Shown here in pieces: positions 16,060-23,630 of a DNA stretch of 64,000 bases; the stretch's first letter is position 1; every line of letters starts with the position of its first letter. The position numbers were made by a program, and so were the translations under genes. The notes under the pieces are model-generated. The model worked only from the letters and a program-made list of their open reading frames with translations, ran no database searches and was not told where the DNA came from. Origin of the DNA: Sulfitobacter sp. (GTDB lineage: Bacteria > Pseudomonadota > Alphaproteobacteria > Rhodobacterales > Rhodobacteraceae). The stretch lies in the NCBI GenBank assembly GCA_017854855.1, contig JAFMGZ010000003.1, positions 83,519 through 147,518 on the forward strand. Direction: 5' to 3'.

Positions 16060-16147
16060 CCGCGAAACGCGGGGCAAACTGACCGCGAAACGCGGGGCAA
16101 ACTGACCGCGAAACGCGGGGCAAACTGACCGCGAAACGCGGGGCAAA
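16033..16147. repeat. 5 x 23-bp tandem repeat spanning the end of the b561-YceI gene
   Basis: Five perfect head-to-tail copies of the 23-bp unit CTGACCGCGAAACGCGGGGC+AAA, at 16033-16055, 16056-16078, 16079-16101, 16102-16124 and 16125-16147, then a partial CTGA. The first copy encodes the last residues of the fusion protein (LTAKRGAN) and the stop codon lies in the second, so the array amplifies the gene's own 3' end. The unit is internally palindromic (CCGCG..CGCGG), so each copy can form a small hairpin. Copy perfection suggests recent slippage amplification. Confidence 0.95.
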
Positions 16148-16186
16148 CTGATCTGCGGCAATACATAGATCAGTGCCTTAAGACAC

Positions 16187-16219
16187 AAAAAAGCCCACCA
16201 ATTTCTTGGTGGGCTTTTT
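16187..16219. terminator. Bidirectional terminator between b561-yceI and yceI
   Basis: AAGCCCACCA and TGGTGGGCTT form a 10-bp perfect stem around a 6-nt loop, flanked by an A-run on the left and a T-run on the right. It works in both directions for the convergent b561-YceI gene (plus) and the broken yceI (minus). Confidence 0.88.
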
Positions 16220-16239
16220 CGTCAGATCAGGTCTGTAAA

Positions 16240-16810
16240 TCAATCAGCTTTCATCGCCTCGACGGAGATGCGGACCTCAACAGCGTCGCTGACCGCGGGT
16301 GCGAATGCGCCAACGTTGAAGTCAGAGCGCAGCAAAGTGGTTGTCGCGTCAAAACCCATCCACGGCTTGCCTGCCATCGGGTGAACGTCAGCCTTGTTCA
16401 GCTTTGCATCTAGAACAACCGATTTGGTCACGTCGTTCATGGTTCAGATCGCCCGTGATCAGGGCGGTGTTGTCGCCGGTCACTTCGATGCTGGTTGACG
16501 TGAAGGTCACCAGATCGCCCTCTGCCGCACCAAAGAAATCGGGGGACATGAAATGGGCTTCGCGCTGTTCCCAACCGGTGAACATGGACATCAAAGGCAT
16601 GGAAACGCTTACGGAGGAATTGGCAGGTGCCGCTTCGTCAAACATGATCTCGCCTTCAAAGCCGGAGAACATGCCGAAGGTCGTGGAATAACCGATGTGG
16701 TCATAGTTGAATACGACTTGGGAATGGCTGGAATCAAGTACGTATTTCTCAGCGGCAAAGGCGCTGGTGGCACCAAGGGCAAGTGCGGCGGCGAACATCA
16801 AGGTTTTCAT
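16240..16810 (-). pseudogene. yceI, stand-alone periplasmic YceI protein disrupted by a one-base frameshift
   Basis: The N-terminal part (start 16810, signal peptide MKTLMFAAALALGATSAFA then EKYVLDSSHSQVVFNYDHIG) matches YceI up to NTALITGDL, then changes frame and runs into junk. The second half (NDVTKSVVLDAKLNKADVHP to VEVRISVEAMKAD) continues perfectly in another frame from about 16443. Removing a single base (one T of the plus-strand GGTTCAG at 16441-16447) restores ITGDL-TMNDVTKSVVLDAKLN, the expected family sequence. Both halves are otherwise well conserved, so the lesion is very recent or a sequencing error. Confidence 0.85.
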
Positions 16811-16946
16811 GAAGGATACTCCTGTTGAATTCAGATTGAACAGAGATGACGCTTGGCCAGTTCTTTTCAACTCAACAGGTAATCACAGGGTCTGCGCATT
16901 TTTGAACACTGGCAGCAATTGACAACGTTGACGGGTAGAAATCAGC

Positions 16947-17213
16947 TCAAAAACGCGCGCGCTTTGGCTTGGCGCTGGCTTTCATCATGCACAATCCGGC
17001 CAGTGCGGCAGAGACAGACAAACCCAGTTTGAACAGCATGACATCGCTTTCCCATGATGCGCCCGGTGCCGCCCAAAGCCCGACTGCCGCCATGACAAGC
17101 GCCACACCGATCAGACGCTTGATGCCGCGCATGATCATCCGCCCCCCATCGACAAGGTGCATGCCCTCACCATTTGCGGCGTCGGAGTAAATGAAATCAG
17201 AAGTCGTTGTCAT
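16947..17213 (-). CDS. Small two-TM membrane protein, function unknown
   Basis: An 88-residue protein from MTTTSDFIYSDAANGEGMHL. A short hydrophilic, Asp/Ser-rich N-terminus is followed by two hydrophobic segments (IGVALVMAAVGLWAAPG and VMLFKLGLSVSAALAGLCMM) and a Lys/Arg-rich cytoplasmic tail KASAKPKRARF. It is not assignable to a named family from sequence alone; similar small proteins are common in Rhodobacteraceae. It lies alone between yceI and the ribosomal protein operon. The start at 17213 was preferred over 17255 because the extra residues are unlike the rest. Confidence 0.6.
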   Translation of the reverse strand: MTTTSDFIYSDAANGEGMHLVDGGRMIMRGIKRLIGVALVMAAVGLWAAPGASWESDVMLFKLGLSVSAALAGLCMMKASAKPKRARF

Positions 17214-17538
17214 TGCCCTATTCCCTGTCGTTTTTTGCCTGTGTTTAAAGTTCACTCACAAAAAGGACCAAAACAGGGCGGGCCTGCGACGACAGATGGG
17301 CGTTCTCTTGGCGATATCTTGTCCGCGCCCCAGAACGTGCCGGACCAGGCCATTGCAGCCCCGCCATGCCCGCCGACACCGTCCGCCAGAAAGCAGCAGC
17401 GGCCCTTGCCCCGCGCGTGAAACCGTGTATACGGCGAGTTCCTTTGCAAAGACGTTGAACCGCGCAGTCTCTCGTGGTGGGGATGCAAAGGGCAAAGCCC
17501 CGCCTATGAAATGCGCCTTGATATAAATAGGAGTGCAC
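17214..17538 (+). promoter_or_regulatory. 325-bp gene-free leader upstream of rpsF
   Basis: No credible ORF is seen. The last ~60 bases before rpsF contain GC-rich complementary segments (GGGG at 17479 with CCCC near 17501, and GGGC/GCCC around 17491-17501) just ahead of the AGGAG ribosome binding site. This is the place where many bacteria carry an S6:S18-binding leader that autoregulates the operon. The conserved motif could not be confirmed by eye. The distal part presumably holds the promoter. Confidence 0.35.
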
Positions 17539-17901
17539 ATGCCGCTATATGAGCATGTTATGATTGCGCGTCAGGACCTGTCCAACACGCAAGCTGAAGG
17601 CCTTATCGAACATTTTGGTGCCGTGCTGACCGACAACGGTGGCACGCTCGTGGATCACGAGTACTGGGGCGTCAAGACAATGGCCTATAAAATCAACAAG
17701 AACCGCAAGGGCCACTATGCCTATATGCGTTCCGATGCACCGGCACCTGCCGTGCAGGAAATGGAACGCCTGATGCGTCTGCACGACGACGTCATGCGTA
17801 TTCTGACCATCAAAGTGGATGAGCACAAAGAACTGCCATCCGTTCAGATGCAGAAACGTGACGAGCGTCCAGAGCGTGGCGAACGCCGCGAACGTCGCTG
17901 A
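17539..17901 (+). CDS. rpsF: 30S ribosomal protein S6
   Basis: A 120-residue S6: MPLYEHVMIARQDLSNTQAE at the N-terminus, then DHEYWGVKTMAYKINKNRKGHY and the RLMRLHDDVMRILTIKVDEH core. The C-terminus is an Arg/Glu-rich extension (RPERGERRERR), common in alphaproteobacterial S6. The start at 17539 follows AGGAG by 5 nt and matches the family; 17533 is the upstream alternative. It forms a heterodimer with S18, whose gene follows after 28 bp. Confidence 0.97.
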   Translation: MPLYEHVMIARQDLSNTQAEGLIEHFGAVLTDNGGTLVDHEYWGVKTMAYKINKNRKGHYAYMRSDAPAPAVQEMERLMRLHDDVMRILTIKVDEHKELPSVQMQKRDERPERGERRERR

Positions 17902-17929
17902 TTTTAGCTTGAAGAAAGGACATTAAACT

Positions 17930-18157
17930 ATGGCTACGAAACCATTTTTCCGCCGTCGCAAAGTCTGCCCCTTCTCGGGCGACAATGCACCTGCGATCGA
18001 TTACAAAGACACACGTCTGCTGCAGCGCTACATCTCTGAGCGCGGCAAAATCGTTCCTTCCCGTATCACTGCCGTATCGGCGAAAAAGCAGCGTGAACTG
18101 GCCCGTGCCATCAAACGCGCCCGCTTCCTCGCCCTGCTGCCCTACGCTGTTAAGTAA
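17930..18157 (+). CDS. rpsR: 30S ribosomal protein S18
   Basis: A 75-residue S18 with the full family pattern: [42 protein letters not shown] and [29 protein letters not shown] ribosome binding site precedes it. It is the second gene of the rpsF-rpsR-rplI operon and binds S6 on the 30S platform. Confidence 0.98.
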   Translation: MATKPFFRRRKVCPFSGDNAPAIDYKDTRLLQRYISERGKIVPSRITAVSAKKQRELARAIKRARFLALLPYAVK

Positions 18158-18168
18158 GGAGAAAGCAC

Positions 18169-18789
18169 ATGCAAGTTATCCTTCTGGAACGTGTGGCCAA
18201 ACTTGGTCAAATGGGTGAAGTCGTTGACGTAAAGCCGGGCTTTGCGCGCAACTATCTTTTGCCACAAGGCAAGGCGCTTTCAGCGTCCAAAGCCAACATC
18301 GAAGCTTTCGAAGGCCGCAAGGCACAGCTTGAGGCACAAAACCTCGAGACCAAGAAAGAAGCCGATGCGATGGCTGAAAAGCTGAACGGTCAGCAGTTCA
18401 TCGTGATTCGCTCAGCCTCCGACGCTGGTGCGCTTTACGGTTCTGTCACAACACGTGACGCAGCAGAGGCCGCGACTGCGGATGGCTTTACCGTCGACCG
18501 CAAACAGGTTGTCCTGTCCGCGCCGATCAAAGAGCTGGGTCTGCACGACGTCATGGTCGTTCTGCACCCCGAAGTTGAGGCCACCATCCAGCTGAACGTT
18601 GCACGTTCCGTTGAAGAGGCCGAGCTGCAGGCATCCGGCAAGTCCATTCAGGAACTGGCCGCTGAAGAAGAAGCCGCAGCAGACTTTGAAATCGCTGAAC
18701 TGTTCGACGATATCGGTGCAGCAGCATCCGATGACGACGATCTGGCCGAAGCCGTCACTGGCGACGACGCAGAAAAAACCGAAAGCTAA
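18169..18789 (+). CDS. rplI: 50S ribosomal protein L9
   Basis: This 206-residue L9 starts [34 protein letters not shown], the universal N-terminal rRNA-binding domain, linked by a long helix ([21 protein letters not shown]) to the C-terminal domain. Compared with the ~150-residue E. coli protein it carries an acidic Ala/Asp/Glu-rich extension (about residues 165-206, ending [18 protein letters not shown]), as other Rhodobacteraceae do. A strong hairpin terminator follows. Confidence 0.97.
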   Translation: MQVILLERVAKLGQMGEVVDVKPGFARNYLLPQGKALSASKANIEAFEGRKAQLEAQNLETKKEADAMAEKLNGQQFIVIRSASDAGALYGSVTTRDAAEAATADGFTVDRKQVVLSAPIKELGLHDVMVVLHPEVEATIQLNVARSVEEAELQASGKSIQELAAEEEAAADFEIAELFDDIGAAASDDDDLAEAVTGDDAEKTES

Positions 18790-18815
18790 GTCACAGGCTT
18801 TTGAAAAACGAATAG

Positions 18816-18843
18816 AACGCCGCGCATCTTGCGCGGCGTTTTT
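18816..18843 (+). terminator. Terminator of the rpsF-rpsR-rplI operon
   Basis: A 10-bp perfect stem AACGCCGCGC / GCGCGGCGTT around the loop ATCTT, followed by TTT. It starts 27 bases after the rplI stop codon. Confidence 0.88.
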
Positions 18844-18848
18844 CGTTT

Positions 18849-18903
18849 GGCATTCCCAGTCAGGCATTCCCAGTCAGGCATTCCCAGTTACGCATTCCCC
18901 GTA
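18849..18903. repeat. 14-bp tandem repeat (GGCATTCCCAGTCA), three full copies plus a degenerate fourth
   Basis: Copies lie at 18849-18862, 18863-18876 and 18877-18890 (last copy one mismatch, ...GTTA), then a decayed copy CGCATTCCCCGTA to 18903. It sits in the 260-bp gap between rplI and the lytic transglycosylase gene, just after the rplI terminator. No coding potential is evident. It is probably a slippage-prone microsatellite-like array. Confidence 0.9.
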
Positions 18904-19050
18904 CGGCAGGGCCGTGACCTGCATGGCGCGGCAATGATGGACGTCCCATTGCCCCATACGCGGAAGCCTGCCACCCGGATTTTCGCGGCTTGCAGCGTTC
19001 CGTGACCCTCCGCTACCTTGCCCTTCGAGCAATAATTTCGGACAGATTCC

Positions 19051-19518
19051 ATGCCTAGCTTTACGCGTCGGTGTTTTATCGCAGGGGCCGCAGCAGCGCT
19101 GAGCGGTTGTGCAGCCCAAGCCATGCCAGAAACACCTGCCCTTCCCCTTCACCCCAATGAAACGCCCGAACTTCGGGCCAAAATTAACCACTGGGCGGAT
19201 CAATACCAGTTGCCTACCTCACTGGTGCACCGGCTGGCCATCCGCGAAAGCACACATAACCCGCAGGCGCGTAACGGGCCCTATTACGGCCTGCTGCAGA
19301 TCTTGCCCGCCACTGCGCGGTCCATGGGGTTCAAGGGGCAACCATCGGACCTGCTGGATGCTGACACCAACCTGAAATACGGCCTGAAATACCTGCGCGG
19401 CGCATGGTTGCTGTCAGATGGGGATCAGAACACCGCGATCAAATGGTACGCCAGAGGCTATTATTACGAAGCCAAACGGCGCGGCATGCTGGTGGAGACA
19501 GGCCTGCGCGAAAGCTGA
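19051..19518 (+). CDS. Lytic transglycosylase lipoprotein, Slt-type SLT domain
   Basis: A 155-residue protein with a twin-Arg-containing signal (FTRRCFIAGAAAALSGC) ending in the lipobox LSGC, so Cys20 is probably lipidated. The SLT domain follows: IRESTHNPQARNGPYYGLLQILPATARSMGF has the catalytic Glu66 and the Gly-Leu-Leu-Gln motif. TNLKYGLKYLRGAW and NTAIKWYARGYYYEAKRRG complete it. It cleaves peptidoglycan with 1,6-anhydro product formation, as known for the family. It is compact, with no accessory domains. Confidence 0.92.
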   Translation: MPSFTRRCFIAGAAAALSGCAAQAMPETPALPLHPNETPELRAKINHWADQYQLPTSLVHRLAIRESTHNPQARNGPYYGLLQILPATARSMGFKGQPSDLLDADTNLKYGLKYLRGAWLLSDGDQNTAIKWYARGYYYEAKRRGMLVETGLRES

Positions 19519-19560
19519 CGCAGCACGCACCCGCCGGACAAGCGCCGGGTCCATGACACA

Positions 19561-19592
19561 AAAAAAGGCCGCGCAAGATGCGCGGCCTTTTC
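19561..19592. terminator. Bidirectional terminator between the lytic transglycosylase gene and tig
   Basis: AAAAGGCCGCGC and GCGCGGCCTTTT form a 12-bp perfect stem around a 5-nt loop (AAGAT), flanked by A- and T-runs. It serves the plus-strand transglycosylase gene and the minus-strand tig. Confidence 0.9.
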
Positions 19593-19610
19593 AATAGAAC
19601 GAAGGGCTGA

Positions 19611-20945
19611 TTATTCAGCGTCTTCCAAAGCTTCGACAGCTTTCTGAAGGTCTTCTTTTGACACTTCTTTTTCATTCACCGTTGCAGCCTCTGCAATGTG
19701 GTCAATCACTTTGTCTTCGAACAGTGGCGCGCGCAGCTGCTGCTGCATCTGCTGGTTCTGCTGAACGAATTCAAAGAACTGACGCTCTTGGCCCGGGTAC
19801 TGACGGGCCTGGTTCATGATGGCCTGGGTCATTTCCGCGTCGGACACCTGAACTTCGGCCTTCTGACCGATCTCGGCCAGCAGCAGGCCCAGACGCACGC
19901 GGCGGGTCGCCAGTGTGGTGTGCTCTTCTGTCGTCTCGATCTCTGGGTGGTCGTGGCCCTGAACGTCAGGGTTATCTTCGTGCCACAGCTGGTGTGCGAT
20001 CTGGCCTGCTTCGGCCTCAACCAGGGACGGGGGCAGATCGAAATCAACCATCTTGTCCAGCGCGTCCAGCAGGCCGCGTTTCATGACCGCGCGCGATGCA
20101 CCGGCATATTCCGCTTCCAGACGCTCTGCGATCTGGGTTTTCAGCGAGGCCAGATCCTCGGCACCGAATTTGGTTGCCAGCTCGTCGTTGATCTCGGCGG
20201 CGACAGGCTCTTTCACTTCTTTGATCGTGCAGTCGAATGTCGCTTCTTTGCCGGCCAGATGGGCGGCCTGGTATTCTTCTGGGAATGTTACGACAACAGC
20301 TTTTTCTTCGCCGGCTTTTACGCCAACCAGCTGCTCTTCGAAACCGGGGATAAAGTTGCCGGAGCCCAGAACCAGTGGGAAATCATCGGCCGCGCCGCCC
20401 TCGAAGGCTTCGCCGTCGACTTTGCCCAGGAAGTCCATGACAACCTGATCGCCGTCCTTGGCCTTGGAGCCTTTCTTGCGGGCTTTGAAGTCCTGCGCGT
20501 TCTCGGCCAGGTTTGCCAGCGCCTCGTCGATGGCTGCGTCGTCAGCTTTGACAACCAGTTTCTCCAGCGTGATTTTGGACATGTCCAGCTCGGGAATCTC
20601 TGGCAGTTTTTCGTAGGTCATTTCGACCTGAACATCATCGCCTTCTTTCCAGTCTTCGTTGGTCATTTTCACGTCTGGCTGCATCGCTGGGCGATCACCG
20701 GACTTTTCAAAATGCTCGGACATCGCGCCATCGATGCTTTCCTGCATCGCTTCGCCCATGATGCGCTGGCCAAACTGCTTTTTCAGCAGCGCCATCGGGA
20801 CCTTACCCTTGCGGAAGCCCTTCATTTCGACCTCAGGCTGCGCCTCGACCAGCTTTTCGTTTACCTTCGCGTCCAGCTCGGCGGCTGTCACGGTGATGGC
20901 ATAGCCGCGTTTCAGACCTTCGTTCAGCGTCTCATTGACCTGCAT
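19611..20945 (-). CDS. tig: Trigger factor
   Basis: A 444-residue ribosome-bound chaperone and peptidyl-prolyl isomerase. The N-terminal ribosome-binding domain has the signature [17 protein letters not shown] near residues 43-59. The FKBP-type PPIase domain includes [21 protein letters not shown] and [15 protein letters not shown]. The C-terminal helical arms follow, ending in an acidic tail. The start at 20945 ([15 protein letters not shown]) is the family N-terminus; the upstream in-frame codon at 21029 adds a non-homologous Arg/Pro stretch. Confidence 0.97.
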   Translation of the reverse strand: MQVNETLNEGLKRGYAITVTAAELDAKVNEKLVEAQPEVEMKGFRKGKVPMALLKKQFGQRIMGEAMQESIDGAMSEHFEKSGDRPAMQPDVKMTNEDWKEGDDVQVEMTYEKLPEIPELDMSKITLEKLVVKADDAAIDEALANLAENAQDFKARKKGSKAKDGDQVVMDFLGKVDGEAFEGGAADDFPLVLGSGNFIPGFEEQLVGVKAGEEKAVVVTFPEEYQAAHLAGKEATFDCTIKEVKEPVAAEINDELATKFGAEDLASLKTQIAERLEAEYAGASRAVMKRGLLDALDKMVDFDLPPSLVEAEAGQIAHQLWHEDNPDVQGHDHPEIETTEEHTTLATRRVRLGLLLAEIGQKAEVQVSDAEMTQAIMNQARQYPGQERQFFEFVQQNQQMQQQLRAPLFEDKVIDHIAEAATVNEKEVSKEDLQKAVEALEDAE

Positions 20946-21103
20946 GTGTGCTCCATAGAAATAAGCCGCGCGAGGGTCCGCGCGGGTGAAAATTTGCATC
21001 CTTCTATTGGGGAGAGGAGCAAGGTGCAAGGGGGCTTTCGGCAGTGCAAATCGGGATCACGCACCGGACCGGTCACCTGGGGTCAAAGCCCCCCTCATCT
21101 GGG

Positions 21104-21388
21104 CTACATGCCCAATGCTTCTTTATACATCTCAAGCACGGCTTCTTCTTCGGCGATATCATCCTTGTCGCGCTTGCGCAGTGCAATCACCTTGCGCATC
21201 ACCTTGGTGTCATATCCACGCGCCTTGGCCTCTGCCATGACCTCTTTTTGCTGCTCGGCAAGGTCCTTTTTCTCGGCGTCCAGACGCTCAATCCGTTCGA
21301 TGAACTGGCGCAATTCATTGGCGGTGACGCGGTAGGTCGCATCGCCCTGGGCTTCGATCACATCTGGGTTCGTGGCTTGATCGCTCAT
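21104..21388 (-). CDS. gapR: GapR-type DNA-binding protein (DUF2312/UPF0335)
   Basis: A 94-residue coiled-coil protein. RVTANELRQFIERIERLDAEKKDL and AKARGYDTKVMRKVIALRKRDKDD are near-invariant in the alphaproteobacterial DUF2312 family, whose Caulobacter member GapR binds overtwisted AT-rich DNA ahead of forks and transcription. The start at 21388 (MSDQATNPDVIEAQGDATY) was preferred over 21397. It is monocistronic, ~150 bp upstream of tig on the same strand. Confidence 0.95.
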   Translation of the reverse strand: MSDQATNPDVIEAQGDATYRVTANELRQFIERIERLDAEKKDLAEQQKEVMAEAKARGYDTKVMRKVIALRKRDKDDIAEEEAVLEMYKEALGM

Positions 21389-21554
21389 TCTGGTCATCCT
21401 GCGGTTAAAAAGAGGTTTTCGGGTCGGCCCTGACTACCCTTGCGGGGCCATGCCTGCAAGGTGCCCCCGCCCCTATTTGCCCCCCCTTTTCGGGGCCAGT
21501 CCGGCCTCATTCTGGGCCTTGCCCCCTCAGCCGGATTATCGTAGCGGTGGCAGC

Positions 21555-21794
21555 ATGGAAAATGACACATCATCAATCGCCACAATGATCATCTGGTCAG
21601 GGGCCACCATCTCTCTTTTGGGGTTGGTCGGGCTGATCTGGTGCATTCTCAAGGTAAGCCGCGCCAAACGGGCCAATCTGGGCGATGACGCCATGCGCGA
21701 TGTGCTGAAATCCGCCCTTCCCCTGAACCTTGGCGCGCTGTTTTTGTCGGTCATCGGGTTGATGATGGTCATTGTCGGCATTTTCATCGCCTGA
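21555..21794 (+). CDS. Small two-TM membrane protein, function unknown
   Basis: A 79-residue protein from MENDTSSIATMIIWSGATIS with two hydrophobic helices (MIIWSGATISLLGLVGLIWC and LGALFLSVIGLMMVIVGIFI) separated by a basic then acidic loop (KVSRAKRANLGDDAMRDVLKSA). The layout resembles widespread small Rhodobacteraceae inner-membrane proteins with no assigned function. The start at 21555 was taken because the in-frame extension to 21450 is Pro-rich and non-homologous-looking. It lies divergent from gapR. Confidence 0.65.
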   Translation: MENDTSSIATMIIWSGATISLLGLVGLIWCILKVSRAKRANLGDDAMRDVLKSALPLNLGALFLSVIGLMMVIVGIFIA

Positions 21795-21835
21795 GCCTAC
21801 TGGACAGAGCTGCGTTGCTTTCGTAATCCTGCGCC

Positions 21836-22258
21836 ATGGATATCAGACAGATCACGCCCCGCTATTTTGTAAGCCCTCAAATTGATCCGGCCGACATGGA
21901 CGCGCTGCGCAGCGCGGGCATCACCCGCATCTTGTGCAATCGCCCGGACGCCGAAGTGCCGCCCAGCCATCAGGCCGCAGCAATCCGCGCCGCCGCTGAA
22001 GCTGCCGGTCTCACTTTTGCAGAGCAGCCCCTGACACATCAGAGCATGGTGCCCGATGTGATCGCACAGAATCGGGCGCTTGGGGCCGATACCCAAGATG
22101 TTGTGCTGGCCTATTGCGCTTCTGGCACCCGGTCGACCATCGCCTGGGCCCTGGGCCAGGCCGGGGTGGTTGACGGCGATGCGATCGTCGCGGCGGCCCG
22201 CAACGGCGGCTATGACATCAGCAACATCAGACCCGCGCTGGACGCCCCCTTTATCTAA
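21836..22258 (+). CDS. TIGR01244/DUF442 family phosphatase-like sulfur transferase
   Basis: A 140-residue protein with the cysteine-phosphatase fold of the DUF442 family: MDIRQITPRYFVSPQIDPADM, AGITRILCNRPDAEVPPSH (about 27-45) and the active-site loop VVLAYCASGTRSTIAWAL, with Cys-x5-Arg (CASGTRS). Relatives are fused to or neighbour persulfide dioxygenase and beta-lactamase-like hydrolases of sulfide detoxification. No such partner is adjacent here. The reaction is not known from sequence. It is convergent with the FliM-like gene, with a gap of only 3 bp. Confidence 0.88.
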   Translation: MDIRQITPRYFVSPQIDPADMDALRSAGITRILCNRPDAEVPPSHQAAAIRAAAEAAGLTFAEQPLTHQSMVPDVIAQNRALGADTQDVVLAYCASGTRSTIAWALGQAGVVDGDAIVAAARNGGYDISNIRPALDAPFI

Positions 22259-22261
22259 GTG

Positions 22262-23524
22262 TCAGCCGGTGCCCACCTTGGGCAATGGCACCATCTCGTC
22301 AAAGTCGGGCAGATCGGACATATCGGGCAGATCAGGCAATTCAAAAGGTCCGTCGGCCAGCGTATCTGTGGCGGTCTCGTCCAGGTCAGGCAAATCGGGC
22401 AAATCGGGCAGATCAGGTATATCGGGCAAATCAGGCAAATCAGGCAAATCGGACAGCCCCGCCGCTGGCAAATCATCAGCAAGATCGAGCGGCAGATCCA
22501 TTTCAGTCAGCCCATTCATCGCGTGTTCAAGGTCCAAGCCAGCCCCGGCTGCATGTCCGCCCTGGCCCCGCTTGGCTGGGTTGTCCGCTGCGGTCTTGCC
22601 TTGCTGAAGCACCTGCACCACCCGCTTTCCGTCCACCTGCCCCAGTTGGCCGCGCGTCACCGTCTTGGCCGCGATCGTCTGGATGCGCACATTGTCGAAA
22701 CGCGGCGTGCCCAGATCAATCTGGCTGCCGATCTTCAGGCTTCCCAATTGGCGCAGCGACATGCGAACCGTCTCAAGGCTGACGCGCAGGGTGGCGGGCA
22801 GGTTGACGGCGGTCTGCGACAGGGTTGATGCCGGTGCCGCCGGGGTCGGCAGGCCGTCCGCGCCCGGCGAGGATTGCACCAGCTGTGCGCGCAGGCTGCC
22901 CGCCTCGGGACGAGGCATGCACAGCAGCATCGTGCCCTGACGCACCCCGCCCGCGATATCGAGGTTCAGATGGATCAGCTCATAGTCGGGGGCATCCAGC
23001 GCCATGGTCAATATCCGCGCATCCTCAACCCAGGCCCCAAAGGCAAAACCCGCGATCAGCTGCTGGTCTTTTGGTTTTTCCGGCAAGAGGGCGGCACGTT
23101 GCAGCAGCGCATCGACAAAGGGCGCACAGATCGCGGCATCCGTGGGGGTCAGCGGGCGGTCCTGCGGATCGGCTGCTGCCAGCACCTTGCCCATGGTTTG
23201 CTGCTGGATCAAACCGCCCACCAATGCAGCGTCCAGGATGGCCGCCGCACGGCCGCGCCCTGGACCTTCCAGCAGCATCAACAACCCCGGTGTCGCAAGC
23301 GCATCAGGCAGATCATCGCCGCTGCGGGCCTCAACCCTGACGCCTATTGCGGCCATGGACAGGTCAAACAGGTCATCCGCGACTTTTGCCAATGTAACGC
23401 GCAGTGCCTTGGCCAGCGACATGGCGCGCGATTGATGTTCAGCCAGTCCTGCCTGTACTTTTCGGTGAATCACCGTCCCACCGGGCACAGCATCGTGCTG
23501 GGCAGAATTATCCGGCGCTGACAT
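22262..23524 (-). CDS. FliM/FliN-family (SpoA-domain) protein with Asp-Leu-Pro repeat tail
   Basis: A 420-residue protein. The N-terminal ~200 residues resemble a FliM-like middle region (VIHRKVQAGLAEHQSRAMSL). A SpoA-type C-domain lies at about residues 235-310: LRVSLETVRMSLRQLGSLKIG, DLGTPRFDNVRIQTIAAKTVTRGQLGQVDGKRVVQV. The last ~75 residues are dominated by repeats of DLPDLP with single substitutions. Such proteins form the flagellar C-ring or type III secretion sorting platform, but no other flagellar gene is in the window. It lies 106 bp downstream of the SLC5-kinase gene on the same strand. The start MSAPDNSAQHD at 23524 was chosen over 23560. Confidence 0.82.
   Translation of the reverse strand: MSAPDNSAQHDAVPGGTVIHRKVQAGLAEHQSRAMSLAKALRVTLAKVADDLFDLSMAAIGVRVEARSGDDLPDALATPGLLMLLEGPGRGRAAAILDAALVGGLIQQQTMGKVLAAADPQDRPLTPTDAAICAPFVDALLQRAALLPEKPKDQQLIAGFAFGAWVEDARILTMALDAPDYELIHLNLDIAGGVRQGTMLLCMPRPEAGSLRAQLVQSSPGADGLPTPAAPASTLSQTAVNLPATLRVSLETVRMSLRQLGSLKIGSQIDLGTPRFDNVRIQTIAAKTVTRGQLGQVDGKRVVQVLQQGKTAADNPAKRGQGGHAAGAGLDLEHAMNGLTEMDLPLDLADDLPAAGLSDLPDLPDLPDIPDLPDLPDLPDLDETATDTLADGPFELPDLPDMSDLPDFDEMVPLPKVGTG
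22303..22457. repeat. 9-bp codon-triplet repeat encoding the DLP tail
   Basis: On the plus strand near-identical 9-mers of the form CAAATCGGG/CAGATCAGG are repeated in tandem, most densely at 22385-22457 and again around 22303-22342. Each encodes Asp-Leu-Pro on the minus strand. Variation is mostly synonymous (A/G and G/A third positions), suggesting the repeat is kept at the protein level while drifting at DNA level. Confidence 0.85.
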
Positions 23525-23630
23525 AAGTTCCTTTGACCCCTCAGATGCTTCCGCTTGCACGGCCCTAAGCGATGGTCTTACCCCACAGAGGGTTACCAGA
23601 TCCTTTATCGAGGTCCTTTATCCCGATCCT

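Noticed and set aside
16033..16147. Possible CRISPR-like array
   Set aside because: Repeats are directly adjacent with no spacers and no cas genes are present.
15843..16166. Minus-strand ORF with SLPRVSRSVCPAFRGQ-type repeats
   Set aside because: The periodic protein arises only from reading the 23-bp DNA repeat antisense; there is no ribosome binding site or homology.
19698..21335. 545-residue plus-strand ORF
   Set aside because: It is the exact antisense of trigger factor and GapR; the Phe/Gln-rich composition is that of a reverse-frame shadow.
22285..22607. Plus-strand ORFs with SGKSGKS/QIGQIGQI-type repeats
   Set aside because: They are antisense to the DLP repeat tail of the SpoA-like gene; periodicity comes from the 9-bp array.
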